64,000 nt of DNA from Zeimonas sp032027205. Lineage in GTDB: Bacteria > Pseudomonadota > Gammaproteobacteria > Burkholderiales > Burkholderiaceae_E. Below the pieces are notes generated by a model, which saw nothing but the letters and a program-made list of their open reading frames with translations, had not been told where the DNA came from and made no database searches. The translations under genes and the position numbers were made by a program. How positions within the stretch are numbered: the stretch's first letter is position 1; the number at the start of each line of letters is the position of its first letter. Positions 1-10,411 of this stretch are shown here, one piece after another. The stretch spans positions 3,723,418 through 3,787,417 of the forward strand of contig JAVSMN010000001.1 in assembly GCA_032027205.1 (NCBI GenBank), written 5' to 3'.

Positions 1-950
1 TGCGGAACGCCCACGCCGGCGACGACGCGCGTCGTGCAGATCGAACCCGGCCCGATGCCGACCTTGACGGCGTCGGCGCCGGCCTCGACCAGCGCGCGCG
101 CCGCCTCGCCGGTGGCGATGTTGCCGGCGACGATGTCCACGTCGGGGTGCGCGCGCCGGATGGCGCGCACGCGTTCGATCACGCCGCGCGTGTGGCCGTG
201 CGCCGTGTCGACGACGAGCACGTCGACGCCGGCGCGCACCAGGCGCTCGATGCGCTCCTCGGCTTCGCCGCCGTCGCCGACGCCGACCGCCGCACCTACG
301 CGCAGCTTGCCCTGCTCGTCCTTGCAGGCGTCGGGATGCGCGGTGGCCTTCAGGATGTCCTTGACGGTGATGAGGCCCTTGAGCTCGAACTCGTCGTCGA
401 CGACGAGCACGCGCTCGAGTCGGTGTCGGTGCATCAGCGCCTGCGCTTCGTCGAGCGAGGCGCCCTCGTGGACGGTGACCAGCCGCTCGCGCGGCGTCAT
501 GATGCGGCTCACCGGCTCGTCGAGGCGTGTTTCGAAGCGAAGGTCGCGGTTGGTGACGATGCCGACGACCTTCCTGCCCTGCACCACCGGCAGCCCCGAG
601 ATGCGGTGCTGCTGGGTGAGCTGGATCACGTCGAACACCTTCATGTCGGGCTCGATCGTGATCGGATCGACGACGACGCCGGCTTCATGGCGCTTGACGC
701 GCGCGACCTCCGCCGCCTGCTGCTGCGGCGACAGGTTCTTGTGGACGATGCCCAGGCCGCCTTCCTGCGCGATGGCGATCGCCAGGCGCCCTTCGGTGAC
801 GGTGTCCATCGCCGCCGAGACGAGCGGGATGTTCAGGCCAATCCGGCGCGTGAGCCGGGTTCTGAGGGAGGTGTCGCGGGGAAGGATCTCGGAGTAGGCG
901 GGGACGAGCAGGACGTCGTCGAACGTGAGCGCCTTCTTGGCCAGTCGCAT
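1..950 (-). CDS. guaB: IMP dehydrogenase, C-terminal part missing (runs off left edge)
   Basis: Catalyses NAD-dependent oxidation of IMP to XMP, the committed step of GMP synthesis in the cytoplasm. About 316 of the usual ~487 residues are present. The N-terminus (KKALTFDDVLLVPAYSEILP) is typical of the family. A tandem CBS region covers about residues 95-205. The catalytic loop GIGPGSICTTR, with the cysteine that forms the covalent XMP intermediate, lies near the window edge at about bases 27-59. The ATG at 950 is preceded by GAGGG about 6 bases upstream and by a TATAAT hexamer on the same strand. The neighbourhood guaB, rnfH-ratA, smpB is common in betaproteobacteria. The missing part is only the window cut; no frameshift is seen. 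Confidence 0.97.
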   Translation of the reverse strand, partial: MRLAKKALTFDDVLLVPAYSEILPRDTSLRTRLTRRIGLNIPLVSAAMDTVTEGRLAIAIAQEGGLGIVHKNLSPQQQAAEVARVKRHEAGVVVDPITIEPDMKVFDVIQLTQQHRISGLPVVQGRKVVGIVTNRDLRFETRLDEPVSRIMTPRERLVTVHEGASLDEAQALMHRHRLERVLVVDDEFELKGLITVKDILKATAHPDACKDEQGKLRVGAAVGVGDGGEAEERIERLVRAGVDVLVVDTAHGHTRGVIERVRAIRRAHPDVDIVAGNIATGEAARALVEAGADAVKVGIGPGSICTTRVVAGVGVP

Positions 951-971
951 GGAGCCCTCGCGCAAAAGTCG

Positions 972-977
972 ATTATA
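972..977 (-). promoter_or_regulatory. -10 hexamer TATAAT of the guaB promoter
   Basis: A perfect TATAAT on the minus strand places the transcript start near 965, giving guaB a leader of about 15 bases that still holds a GAGGG ribosome site. No good -35 box is seen 17 bases upstream, so the assignment rests on the -10 and its position. Confidence 0.5.
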
Positions 978-1104
978 CCGGCGTGGGGGGCGTCGCTTGC
1001 CGCGTCGCTTTCGTCGTGCGTGCGGCGCCATCCGTCGGCATCAATCGTCCGACGGCCCCGGCGGCCGAGACAATCCGCGGACTACCGGCACAGCAGCGAG
1101 CGAC

Positions 1105-1659
1105 ATGACCGCAATCCGTTTCGTCCCCTGCGCCCTGGCCGCCGGTGCGCTGCTCTTCGCATCGGCCGCCAGCCAAGCCACGCCCTGGCAGTGGCGCGAC
1201 GCGCAAGGGCGGATGGTCTACTCCGATCGGGCTCCGCCTGCCGACGTGCGTTCGTCGCAGATCGTGCGCTCGCCGGTCGTCGGCCAGCCCACGACGGCCT
1301 CGAGCTCGGTCGGCTCGCCGCCCTCGGAAACAACGTCGCCCACGGATGCTGCGGCGGCATCGCCGGCGAAAGCGTCGGCCGCCGCGACGCCGAGTTGGGT
1401 CGAACGCGAGCGTGCGTTCCGACAGCGCACGGCCGAGCGCGAAGCGAGCGAGGCGAAGCAGCGCGAGGACAGCGAACGCGCAGCGACGATGAAGCGCGCC
1501 TGCAGCGAAGCGCAACGCGAAATCCGGACGCTGGAGAGCGGCATGCGGGTCGTCATGATGAATGCGCGCGGCGAGCCGGAGCCGCTGGACGACGCGCAGC
1601 GGGCGCAGCGGCTGAAGATCGCGCGCACCGATCTTGCGCGCGTCTGCACCGACCGCTGA
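1105..1659 (+). CDS. DUF4124 domain-containing exported protein
   Basis: A protein of 184 residues with an N-terminal signal peptide (hydrophobic residues about 6-22, likely cleavage near residue 25). It is followed directly by the DUF4124 signature TPWQWRDAQGRMVYSDRAPP, a small beta-rich module found in many exported proteobacterial proteins of unknown function. The middle is Ala/Ser/Thr-rich and probably disordered. The C-terminal half (about residues 95-180) is highly charged and likely helical. The start at 1105 was chosen because the signal peptide begins there; in-frame codons further upstream add a non-hydrophobic arginine-rich stretch. It is convergent with rnfH, 20 bases apart. Export to the periplasm is inferred; no enzymatic function can be given. 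Confidence 0.8.
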   Translation: MTAIRFVPCALAAGALLFASAASQATPWQWRDAQGRMVYSDRAPPADVRSSQIVRSPVVGQPTTASSSVGSPPSETTSPTDAAAASPAKASAAATPSWVERERAFRQRTAEREASEAKQREDSERAATMKRACSEAQREIRTLESGMRVVMMNARGEPEPLDDAQRAQRLKIARTDLARVCTDR

Positions 1660-1679
1660 ACGCCGCCCCGGGTAGCACC

Positions 1680-1997
1680 CTATCGCCGCTTCCAGCGCGG
1701 ATCGCCGCCCTCGGCGCGTCGCTGCTGCACGCGCATGCGCCGCGCGGTGCGAGGATCGGCGAGCAGGCTGCCCACGAGCTCGATGCGATCGCCGTCCTTC
1801 AAGACGTTTTCGAGCGGGCGCGACTTGCCGTAGACAGCCACGGCCAGCGCGTCGTCGCGAATGCGCTCGCGCAGCGTGGTGGTCAGCGGATCACCCAGGG
1901 CATCGAGAGCGTCGCCCACCGTGGCGCCGGCCGGCAGCTCGAGCGCGCGCAGCAGCACCTCGCCGCCCTCCCCGACCCACGCCAGCTCGACACGCAT
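1680..1997 (-). CDS. rnfH: RnfH/RatB family ubiquitin-fold protein
   Basis: A protein of 105 residues of the RnfH (UPF0125, RatB) family, a beta-grasp fold usually paired with ratA. The start MRVELAWVGEGGEVLLRALE and the central DGDRIELVGSLLADPRTARR match the family pattern. The C-terminus is strongly basic (RRMRVQQRRAEGGDPRWKRR). It lies 5 bases downstream of ratA, so the two are co-transcribed and probably translationally coupled; this pair beside smpB is also the E. coli order. Its biochemical role is not settled; the name comes from linkage to the Rnf electron-transport complex in other bacteria, and no rnf genes occur in this window. Confidence 0.88.
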   Translation of the reverse strand: MRVELAWVGEGGEVLLRALELPAGATVGDALDALGDPLTTTLRERIRDDALAVAVYGKSRPLENVLKDGDRIELVGSLLADPRTARRMRVQQRRAEGGDPRWKRR

Positions 1998-2002
1998 CGT
2001 TG

Positions 2003-2443
2003 TCAGCTCATGCCGCCGTAGACCTGATCGGCGCGTCGAACGAAGGCGTCGATGAACGAGCGGGCGATCTGGTCGAAGACGGGCGCCAGCGCGCGCCCGA
2101 GCAGGCCGCCGGCGAATGCGTATTCGAGCGAGAACTCGACCTTGCAGGCGTCCTCGCGCAGCGCGCGGAAGCGCCATTCGCCGTCCAGTCGCGAGAACGG
2201 CCCTTCACGCAGGCGCATCGAGATCGCCTCGGGCGGACGCTGCAGGTTGGTCGTGGTGAAGCGCTGCTTCAATCCGCGGAAGTCGATGAGCACGGTGGCA
2301 ACGACGCGCTCGTCGCTCTCGCGACTGACCTCGGAGCCCCCGCACCAGGGCAGGAACTTCGGGTAATCCTCGACGCGCTCGACGAGCTCGTACATCTTCC
2401 GGTCGCTGTACGGAAGCAGGACGGACTTGCGGACGGCGTGCAC
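2003..2443 (-). CDS. ratA: RatA-type START-domain protein (ribosome association / ubiquinone-binding family)
   Basis: A protein of 146 residues of the RatA/Coq10 START-like family. The conserved N-terminal pattern (SVLLPYSDRKMYELVERVEDYPKFLPWC) and the C-terminal FDQIARSFIDAFVRRAD helix are intact. E. coli RatA was described as blocking 70S assembly, while mitochondrial Coq10 relatives bind ubiquinone, so the physiological role is uncertain. The start codon is GTG at 2443, read from the family N-terminus MHAVRKSVLLPYS. No ribosome site precedes it; instead a TAGAAT hexamer ends 8 bases upstream, suggesting a leaderless or nearly leaderless mRNA. It is divergent from smpB with only 17 bases between the start codons, and is followed by rnfH. 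Confidence 0.9.
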   Translation of the reverse strand: MHAVRKSVLLPYSDRKMYELVERVEDYPKFLPWCGGSEVSRESDERVVATVLIDFRGLKQRFTTTNLQRPPEAISMRLREGPFSRLDGEWRFRALREDACKVEFSLEYAFAGGLLGRALAPVFDQIARSFIDAFVRRADQVYGGMS

Positions 2444-2447
2444 GGGT

Positions 2448-2457
2448 TAGGATTCTA
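2448..2457. promoter_or_regulatory. Overlapping back-to-back -10 elements for smpB (+) and ratA (-)
   Basis: The 10 bases read TAGGAT on the plus strand (2448-2453) and TAGAAT on the minus strand (2457 down to 2452). Expected starts fall at about 2460 and 2445, within one to three bases of the smpB ATG (2461) and ratA GTG (2443). There is no room for separate leaders or ribosome sites. No strong -35 is seen in either direction. Confidence 0.55.
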
Positions 2458-2460
2458 GTC

Positions 2461-2946
2461 ATGACAATCGTGCAGAACAAAAAGGCCACGCACGACTACT
2501 TCATCGAGGAGCGCTTCGAAGCGGGGGTCGCGCTCGAGGGATGGGAGGTCAAGGCGATCCGCGCGGGCCGCGTGCAGTTGAAGGAAGGCTACGTCATCGT
2601 GCGCGATGCGGAACTGTTCCTGATCGGCGCGCACATCACGGCCTTGCCCGAGGCGTCCACGCACGTGAATCCCGATCCGCTGCGTTCGCGCAAGCTGCTG
2701 ATGCACGAGGCCGAGATCGCCAAGCTGATCGGCAAGGTCGAGCGCGCCGGCTACACGCTGGTGCCGCTCGACCTGCACTACACGCGCGGACGCGTGAAGG
2801 CGACGATCGGCCTGGCCAAGGGCAAGCGCCAGTACGACAAGCGCGCCACCGAACGCGAGCGCGAATGGCAGCGGGAGAAGCAGCGGGTGTTGAAGGCGGG
2901 ACGGGGGAAGGGAGAAGGGGGAAGGGGCAAAGCCCCGGCTTCGTAG
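2461..2946 (+). CDS. smpB: SsrA-binding protein SmpB
   Basis: Binds tmRNA and brings it to stalled ribosomes for trans-translation. The OB-fold core is complete: TIVQNKKATHDYFIEERFEAG at the start, EGWEVKAIRAGRVQLKEGYV near residues 27-46, and the basic tail KGKRQYDKRATERERE that enters the decoding site. The protein has 161 residues. The last dozen or so (GRGKGEGGRGKAPAS) are low-complexity, lie inside a GA-rich repeat and are not part of the family core. The ATG at 2461 fits the family start exactly. The 3' end is 19 bases from the convergent ppsA stop. Function is very sure; the tail is the unusual part. Confidence 0.97.
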   Translation: MTIVQNKKATHDYFIEERFEAGVALEGWEVKAIRAGRVQLKEGYVIVRDAELFLIGAHITALPEASTHVNPDPLRSRKLLMHEAEIAKLIGKVERAGYTLVPLDLHYTRGRVKATIGLAKGKRQYDKRATEREREWQREKQRVLKAGRGKGEGGRGKAPAS

Positions 2947-2965
2947 CCCTTCCCGCTCGCTATTT

Positions 2966-5383
<2,418 letters not shown>

Positions 5384-5479
5384 GGAAAGGTCCTGACATG
5401 GTTGGAAATTCGTGTTGCGCGCGTTCCGGCGCGTGCAGCGGACCGGCGCCGCAGCAGCCGGTCGGGCTTCTCTCGCGCG

Positions 5480-5485
5480 ATTCTA
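5480..5485 (-). promoter_or_regulatory. Candidate -10 hexamer TAGAAT for ppsA
   Basis: TAGAAT on the minus strand would start ppsA transcription near 5473, giving a leader of about 90 bases that overlaps the upstream region of ppsR. It is one of very few AT-rich hexamers in this divergent gap. No convincing -35 box was found. Confidence 0.35.
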
Positions 5486-5537
5486 CTGCGCGCCGCCGAC
5501 CCATCCGCCCCGGCGCTCCCGGTGCGGCGCGCCCGCG

Positions 5538-6431
5538 ATGAGCGACCCCTCGCAGCAGGCCGGTGCCGGGGCGGCGCCGCTCGTGGCCGCGCCCGGCGGC
5601 GAACCGGCGCCAGCGCATCCGCGCTTCGAACGCACGATCTTCTTCGTCTCCGACGGCACCGGCATCACGGCCGAAACCTTCGGCCATTCGCTGCTCACGC
5701 AATTCGAGCCGATGAAGCTGCGCCAGGTGCGCCTGCCCTTCGTCGATTCGGTCGAGAAGGCGCAGCAGGCGGTCGAGCGCATCGACCGCCAGGCACTGGT
5801 CGATGGCAACCGTCCGGTCGTCTTCAGCACGCTGATCGACCCGGCGATCAACGACATCGTTCGCATGGCGAACTGCCGCTATCTCGACCTGTTCGCTACC
5901 TTCGTCGAACCGCTCGAGAGCGAGTTCGGCGTGCGCTCCACGCACACCGTCGGCCGCTCGCACACGGCGACCAACTCCGAGGCCTACCAGCGTCGCATCG
6001 CGGCGATCAACTACACGCTGGCGCACGACGACGGGCAGAGCCACGTCGAGCTCGACCACGCCGAGGTGATCCTGGTCGGCGTCTCGCGCAGCGGCAAGAC
6101 GCCGACCAGCCTGTTCCTGGCGATGCAGCACGGCATCCGCGCCGCCAACTACCCGCTCGTTCCGGAAGACTTCGAGCGCGGCACGCTGCCCGAGGTGCTG
6201 TACCGCTACAAGCCGAAGCTGTTCGGGCTTTCGATCGCGCCGGAGCGGCTGGCCGAGATCCGCAACGAGCGGCGCCCGGGCAGCCGCTACGCATCGCTGT
6301 CAAACTGCCGGTACGAGGTCAGCCGCGGCGAGGCGCTGATGCGCCGCGAGGGGATCCGCTGGCTGTCGTCGACGACGAAGTCGATCGAGGAAATCGCGGC
6401 GACGGTGCTGGACGAGCTCGATCTGGCCTAA
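5538..6431 (+). CDS. ppsR: PEP synthase regulatory protein (ADP-dependent kinase/phosphorylase, DUF299)
   Basis: A bifunctional regulator that inactivates PpsA by ADP-dependent phosphorylation of a threonine next to the catalytic histidine and reactivates it by phosphate-dependent removal. The DUF299 family core begins at RTIFFVSDGTGITAETFGHSL. It contains the P-loop-like GVSRSGKTPTSLFLA near residue 180 and ends with STTKSIEEIAATVLDEL. The protein is 297 residues long. The ATG at 5538 was chosen; the frame is open further upstream but that stretch is arginine-rich and unlike the family. Residues 2-30 are an Ala/Pro/Gly-rich extension before the fold. The divergent position next to ppsA strongly supports the pairing. 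It overlaps the end of the next gene by 4 bases, tail to tail. Confidence 0.95.
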   Translation: MSDPSQQAGAGAAPLVAAPGGEPAPAHPRFERTIFFVSDGTGITAETFGHSLLTQFEPMKLRQVRLPFVDSVEKAQQAVERIDRQALVDGNRPVVFSTLIDPAINDIVRMANCRYLDLFATFVEPLESEFGVRSTHTVGRSHTATNSEAYQRRIAAINYTLAHDDGQSHVELDHAEVILVGVSRSGKTPTSLFLAMQHGIRAANYPLVPEDFERGTLPEVLYRYKPKLFGLSIAPERLAEIRNERRPGSRYASLSNCRYEVSRGEALMRREGIRWLSSTTKSIEEIAATVLDELDLA

Positions 6432-7267
6432 TCGGATGCCGCTCCGACGCCGCGCCGCCTGCCTGCGAAGCCTCGCTGTCGCCATTGCTCGTACAGGCAC
6501 AATGCCGCGGCGACGCCGACGTTGAGCGACTCCACGGCATCAGTCTGAGGAATCGACACGCGCTGCGCGCGCGTCCACGCCCGCAGCGCCGGGTCGAGTC
6601 CCTGCCCTTCGTTGCCGAACAGCCAGAGCATCGGGGCGCGCAGGTCGCTGTCGTACAGCGAGCGCGGCGCGCCGGCGTCGGTGGCGATCGGCGTAATGCG
6701 GCAGCGCGCCTGCAGGTCGGCGGCGTCGATGCCCTCGTGGATCTCGAGTGCGAAATGCGCGCCCATCGCCGCGCGCAGCACCTTCGGCGACCAGCATGCG
6801 GCGGTTCCCGGCGCACAGAGCACGCGCCGCACGCCGGCGGCAGCGCAACTGCGCAGCACGGTGCCGACGTTTCCGGGGTCCTGCACGCGATCGAGATACA
6901 CCGCGTCGTCGTCCAGTTGCTCAAACCGCGGCGCGCGGGGCAACCCGACGATCGCCAGCAGACCAGCCCCGTGCTCGACGCTGCTCGCACGGTCGAACAG
7001 ACGGTCTTCCAGGACGACCGCGTGCCGGCGATGGCGAACCGCCCACGGGGCGATCTCGGGATCGTCGATGCCGCGGCGGGCGATGAAGATTTCGATCGGC
7101 TCGGCGCCGGCGCCGAAGCGCCTGGCCCAGGCCTGCAGCAGATGAACACCTTCGAGCACGACGACGCCGGCGCCCGCGCGCTCGCGTGACGAGCCGATGA
7201 GCGCGAGCAGCCGCCGGTAACGCGCGTTCGACGACGATGAGACTACGCGCAGCGCGTCCTCAGTCAT
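6428..7267 (-). CDS. TrmH/SpoU family RNA 2'-O-methyltransferase
   Basis: A SPOUT-fold methyltransferase of 279 residues that uses S-adenosylmethionine to methylate a ribose in rRNA or tRNA. All three SpoU motifs are present: motif 1 QDPGNVGTVLRS (129-140), motif 2 LFGNEGQGL (216-224) and motif 3 VSIPQTDAVESLNVGVAAALCLYE region (about 237-260). An N-terminal substrate-binding domain (about residues 5-105) resembles that of RlmB and TsnR-like enzymes. The substrate cannot be told from sequence. Its start overlaps the end of rnhB by 8 bases, so it is the last gene of the long minus-strand run. Confidence 0.9.
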   Translation of the reverse strand: MTEDALRVVSSSSNARYRRLLALIGSSRERAGAGVVVLEGVHLLQAWARRFGAGAEPIEIFIARRGIDDPEIAPWAVRHRRHAVVLEDRLFDRASSVEHGAGLLAIVGLPRAPRFEQLDDDAVYLDRVQDPGNVGTVLRSCAAAGVRRVLCAPGTAACWSPKVLRAAMGAHFALEIHEGIDAADLQARCRITPIATDAGAPRSLYDSDLRAPMLWLFGNEGQGLDPALRAWTRAQRVSIPQTDAVESLNVGVAAALCLYEQWRQRGFAGRRRGVGAASD

Positions 7268-7964
7268 CGCCCGTCAGGACGTCGACGCCGACGGCGAACA
7301 GGCCGGCCCGGAAGGATTCGAGCGACTCGTCGACGCGCGGCGACGCGAGCAACACGCGCACCGGGGCGAAGCTGCGCCGATGCGCGCAACACGGACCGTT
7401 CAGCTGCAGCAGCCGCAGATGCTCGGGCGTTCCATAGCCCTTGTGACGATCGAAGCCGTATCGCGGGAATCGCTCGTGCAGCGCGCACATTGCCTCGTCG
7501 CGCGCGACCTTGGCGAGGATCGACGCGGCCGAGATCGCGCGATCGCTGGCGTCACCACCGACGATCGTCTGCACCGCGCAGGCGAGCTTCGGCGCACGGT
7601 CGCCGTCGACGCGTGCCAGCGCCGGAACGACGCCGAGCGCCGCCACCGCGCGCTGCATCGCGAGCAACGACGCCTGCAGGATGTTCAGCGTGTCGATCTC
7701 CTCGACACTCGCGCTGGCGATCGCCCATGCGCGCGCCCGTTCGCGGATGCGCAGCGACAGCGTCTCGCGCCGCGGCGCGTCGAGCTGCTTGGAATCGCGC
7801 AGCCCGCGGATGGGCCGGCCTGGATCGAGCACCACGGCCGCCGCGTAGACCGGCCCGGCGAGCGGACCGCGGCCGGCCTCGTCAACGCCGCACACCGGGC
7901 CGTCGATGCCGAATGCGCCGAGCGCGAGTTCGGACTGCGCGCGCCTACGCGACCGCACGGTCAT
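7260..7964 (-). CDS. rnhB: Ribonuclease HII
   Basis: Removes ribonucleotides from RNA-DNA hybrids and misincorporated rNMPs from DNA. The hallmark GVDEAGRGPLAGPVYAAAVVL begins at about residue 26 and carries the first two acidic metal ligands (Asp28, Glu29). The fold continues with RVDGDRAPKL and ASILAKVARDEAM, and ends with HKGYGTPEHLRLL. The protein has 234 residues. The ATG at 7964 lies inside lpxB, giving a 20-base overlap; this is the only start that leaves a plausible N-terminus. lpxB-rnhB adjacency is widely conserved in proteobacteria. Confidence 0.94.
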   Translation of the reverse strand: MTVRSRRRAQSELALGAFGIDGPVCGVDEAGRGPLAGPVYAAAVVLDPGRPIRGLRDSKQLDAPRRETLSLRIRERARAWAIASASVEEIDTLNILQASLLAMQRAVAALGVVPALARVDGDRAPKLACAVQTIVGGDASDRAISAASILAKVARDEAMCALHERFPRYGFDRHKGYGTPEHLRLLQLNGPCCAHRRSFAPVRVLLASPRVDESLESFRAGLFAVGVDVLTGDD

Positions 7965-9126
7965 CGGCCACCTCCAGCACCGCCTGCGCGGCGCGCGATG
8001 CGCACCCGCGGCGCAGCGTCTCGTGCATGCGCGAGAAGGTCTCGACGATCGATGCGCGGTGCGCCGCGTCGTCGAGTTGGCGCAGCAGTGCGCGACCCAT
8101 CGCTTCGGGTTGGACGTCGTTCTGCAGGAACTCCGGCACGACGAAACGCTCGGCGAGCACGTTCGGCAGTCCGACCCACGGCAACAGCGCCATCGGCCGC
8201 ATGATCCGGTAACTGATCGCACTCATCCGGTACGCAATGACCATCGGCCTGCGGAAAAGGGCCGCCTCGAGCGTCGCCGTGCCGCTGGCGACAAGCACCG
8301 CTTCGGCGGCGGCCAGCGCATCGTGCGCGCGGCCGCGCACGATCGTCAACGACATCGTCGACGGCAGCCGCGCGCGCGCGGCGATCGCCTTCAGGCGCTC
8401 GAAGCCCGCGTCGGAAGCGGCCGGCAACACGAAGCGCAGATCGGGACGGCGCGCGTGCAGCCACGCCGCGGTGGCGAGGAACGGTGCGGCGAGGTGCTCG
8501 ATCTCCGAGGGACGGCTGCCGGGCAGCAGTGCCACCACCGGCGCGTCGGCCGGCAAGCCGAGGCCGCGCCGCGCCTCGCCTGCATCGACGTCGTGCGGAA
8601 TCACGTCGGCCAAGGGGTGGCCGACGTAGACCGCGTCGATGCCGGCGTCGCGATACAGCGCCTGCTCGAACGGGAACAGCAACAGGATTCGATCGACGCT
8701 CGCCGCGATCCTGCGGATGCGCTCGCGCCGCCATGCCCAGATCGACGGGCCGATGAAGTGCACGACGCGCAGGCCGCGGCTGCGCAACGCGCGCTCGAGA
8801 TCGAGGTTGAAATCGGGCGCGTCCACGCCGACGAACACGTTGGGACGCCACTGCAGCAGGCGCTCGCGCAACGCATTGCGCATGCGTCGCAGCCGCGGAT
8901 ACTCGCGCAGCACTTCCAGGTAGCCGTTGACCGACAGCGCGTCGATCGTCCACCACGGGTCGAAGCCCTGCGCGCGCATCGACGGACCGCCGATGCCGGC
9001 GGCGTGCACGCGATCGGCCTGCACGCCGAGCCCCGCAAGCAGCGCCGCCGCGAGCACGTCACCCGAGGCCTCGCCGGCGACCATGCCGAGCGCGAGCGAC
9101 TCCCGGCGCGCGGGCTGCGCCGGCAT
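7945..9126 (-). CDS. lpxB: Lipid-A-disaccharide synthase
   Basis: A family GT19 glycosyltransferase that joins UDP-2,3-diacylglucosamine to lipid X, forming the lipid A disaccharide at the inner membrane. The start LALGMVAGEASGDVLAAALL and the motifs VGVDAPDFNLDLE and FIGPSIWAWRRERI, plus LLPGSRPSEIEHL and ASGTATLEAAL, are standard for LpxB. The length of 393 residues is normal. The start ATG shares one base with the lpxA stop (TGATG), so translation is probably coupled. It is followed by rnhB with a 20-base overlap. Confidence 0.97.
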   Translation of the reverse strand: MPAQPARRESLALGMVAGEASGDVLAAALLAGLGVQADRVHAAGIGGPSMRAQGFDPWWTIDALSVNGYLEVLREYPRLRRMRNALRERLLQWRPNVFVGVDAPDFNLDLERALRSRGLRVVHFIGPSIWAWRRERIRRIAASVDRILLLFPFEQALYRDAGIDAVYVGHPLADVIPHDVDAGEARRGLGLPADAPVVALLPGSRPSEIEHLAAPFLATAAWLHARRPDLRFVLPAASDAGFERLKAIAARARLPSTMSLTIVRGRAHDALAAAEAVLVASGTATLEAALFRRPMVIAYRMSAISYRIMRPMALLPWVGLPNVLAERFVVPEFLQNDVQPEAMGRALLRQLDDAAHRASIVETFSRMHETLRRGCASRAAQAVLEVADDRAVA

Positions 9127-9938
9127 CAGCGGACGATGCCGCGGCCGACGCGTTCGAGGAAACCGGCCAGCAGCGCGAGATCGAGCGCCGCCGCCGGCGC
9201 TTCGCCTGCAGCATTGCGTGCGAGTTCGTCCTGCCGCTCGCGCAGCGCGGCGATCGCCTGCTGCAGCGTCAGGCCGCTGCGGTACAGCGTGCGGTAGGCG
9301 CGGCGGATCGTCTCGATGCGTTCGGGCGAAAAACCGCGGCGGCGCAGCCCCTCGGTGTTGATCCCGTGTGCCGCGGCCGTATTGCCCGAGACCGTCACGT
9401 ACGGCGGAACGTCATGCAGGACGATCGTTCCGGTCGCCGTCATCGCGTGTGCGCCGATCTTGCAGAACTGGTGCACCTGGGAGGCGCCGCCGAGGAAGGC
9501 CCAGTCGCCGACCTCGACGTGCCCGCCAAGGTTCGTGCTGTTGGCGAAGATCGTGTGGCTGCCGATCGCGCAGTCGTGCGCGATGTGCACGTAGGCCATG
9601 ATCCAGTTGTCGTCGCCGACGCGCGTGACGGTGCGGTCCTGCACCGTCCCGCGGTTCAGCGTGACGCACTCGCGGATCGTGTTGCCGTTGCCGATCTCGA
9701 GCCAGGTCTCCTCGCCGGCGTACTTCTTGTCCTGCGGATCGGCGCCGATCGAAGCGAACGGGAAGATCCGGTTGTCGGCGCCGATCGTCGTGTTGCAGTG
9801 AACGACCACGTGCGCGCCAATGCGCGTGCGGGCGCCGACGCGCACCTGCGGGCCGATCACCGCGAAGGGCCCGATCTCGACGCCTTCGTCGAGCAGCGCG
9901 CCCGCATCGACGAATGCGCTGGGATGGACGCTGGTCAT
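9126..9938 (-). CDS. lpxA: UDP-N-acetylglucosamine acyltransferase
   Basis: Catalyses the first step of lipid A synthesis: transfer of a hydroxyacyl chain from ACP to the 3-OH of UDP-GlcNAc. The 270-residue protein is a left-handed beta helix of hexapeptide repeats (from HPSAFVDAGALLDEGVEIGP onward). The catalytic histidine lies in YVHIAHDCAIGSHTIFAN, and the C-terminal helical domain begins at GINTEGLRRRGFSPERI. The start overlaps the fabZ stop as ATGA, and the stop overlaps the lpxB start. The gene sits in the conserved lpxD-fabZ-lpxA-lpxB order. Confidence 0.97.
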   Translation of the reverse strand: MTSVHPSAFVDAGALLDEGVEIGPFAVIGPQVRVGARTRIGAHVVVHCNTTIGADNRIFPFASIGADPQDKKYAGEETWLEIGNGNTIRECVTLNRGTVQDRTVTRVGDDNWIMAYVHIAHDCAIGSHTIFANSTNLGGHVEVGDWAFLGGASQVHQFCKIGAHAMTATGTIVLHDVPPYVTVSGNTAAAHGINTEGLRRRGFSPERIETIRRAYRTLYRSGLTLQQAIAALRERQDELARNAAGEAPAAALDLALLAGFLERVGRGIVR

Positions 9939-10411
9939 TGCGCCGGCTGCGCTGCCTCGGCCGGTGCGATCTCGCGCAGCGTGCACATCAGCTCGGCTTC
10001 GGCGGCGACCTGCCCGTCGACCGTGGCCTTGCCGGCGTACTTCCAGATCGAGCGCGCGATGCGGACGATCTCGACCTCGAGGCGCAGCTGGTCGCCGGGA
10101 ATGACCGGGCGCTTGAAGCGCGCACTGTCGATGCCGACGAAGTAGTAGACCGAGCTCGCGTCGGAGGTGCGCCCCATCGTCTGGAACGATAGGATGCCGG
10201 CTGCCTGCGCAAGCGCTTCGATCTGCAGGACCCCCGGCATCACCGGGTAATGCGGGAAGTGCCCGAGGAAGTGCGGCTCGTTGATCGTCACGTTCTTGAT
10301 CGCGACGATCCGCTTGCCGAGTTCGAGCTCGACCACGCGGTCGACCAGCAGCATGGGGTAGCGATGCGGCAGGTGTTCGAGAATCGCGTGGATGTCGAGC
10401 ACGGCAGTCAT
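9935..10411 (-). CDS. fabZ: 3-hydroxyacyl-ACP dehydratase FabZ
   Basis: A hot-dog-fold dehydratase that converts 3-hydroxyacyl-ACP to trans-2-enoyl-ACP in fatty acid elongation, competing with LpxA/LpxD for the hydroxyacyl pool. The catalytic segment FLGHFPHYPVMPGVLQIEAL gives His51 and Glu65. Substrate-tunnel residues around YYFVGIDSARFKRPVIPGD are conserved. The protein has 158 residues, a little longer than E. coli FabZ because of an Ala/Glu-rich tail. Both ends overlap neighbours as ATGA: lpxD stop with the fabZ start, and fabZ stop with the lpxA start. Confidence 0.97.
   Translation of the reverse strand: MTAVLDIHAILEHLPHRYPMLLVDRVVELELGKRIVAIKNVTINEPHFLGHFPHYPVMPGVLQIEALAQAAGILSFQTMGRTSDASSVYYFVGIDSARFKRPVIPGDQLRLEVEIVRIARSIWKYAGKATVDGQVAAEAELMCTLREIAPAEAAQPAQ

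Noticed and set aside
147..2021. A plus-strand frame covering guaB antisense, the DUF4124 gene and rnfH
   Set aside because: It crosses three independent genes on both strands; the frame is open only because stops are rare at this GC content.
6428..7267. Naming the TrmH-family gene rlmB
   Set aside because: SpoU motifs are clear but the target RNA cannot be inferred; several paralogues occur in most betaproteobacteria.
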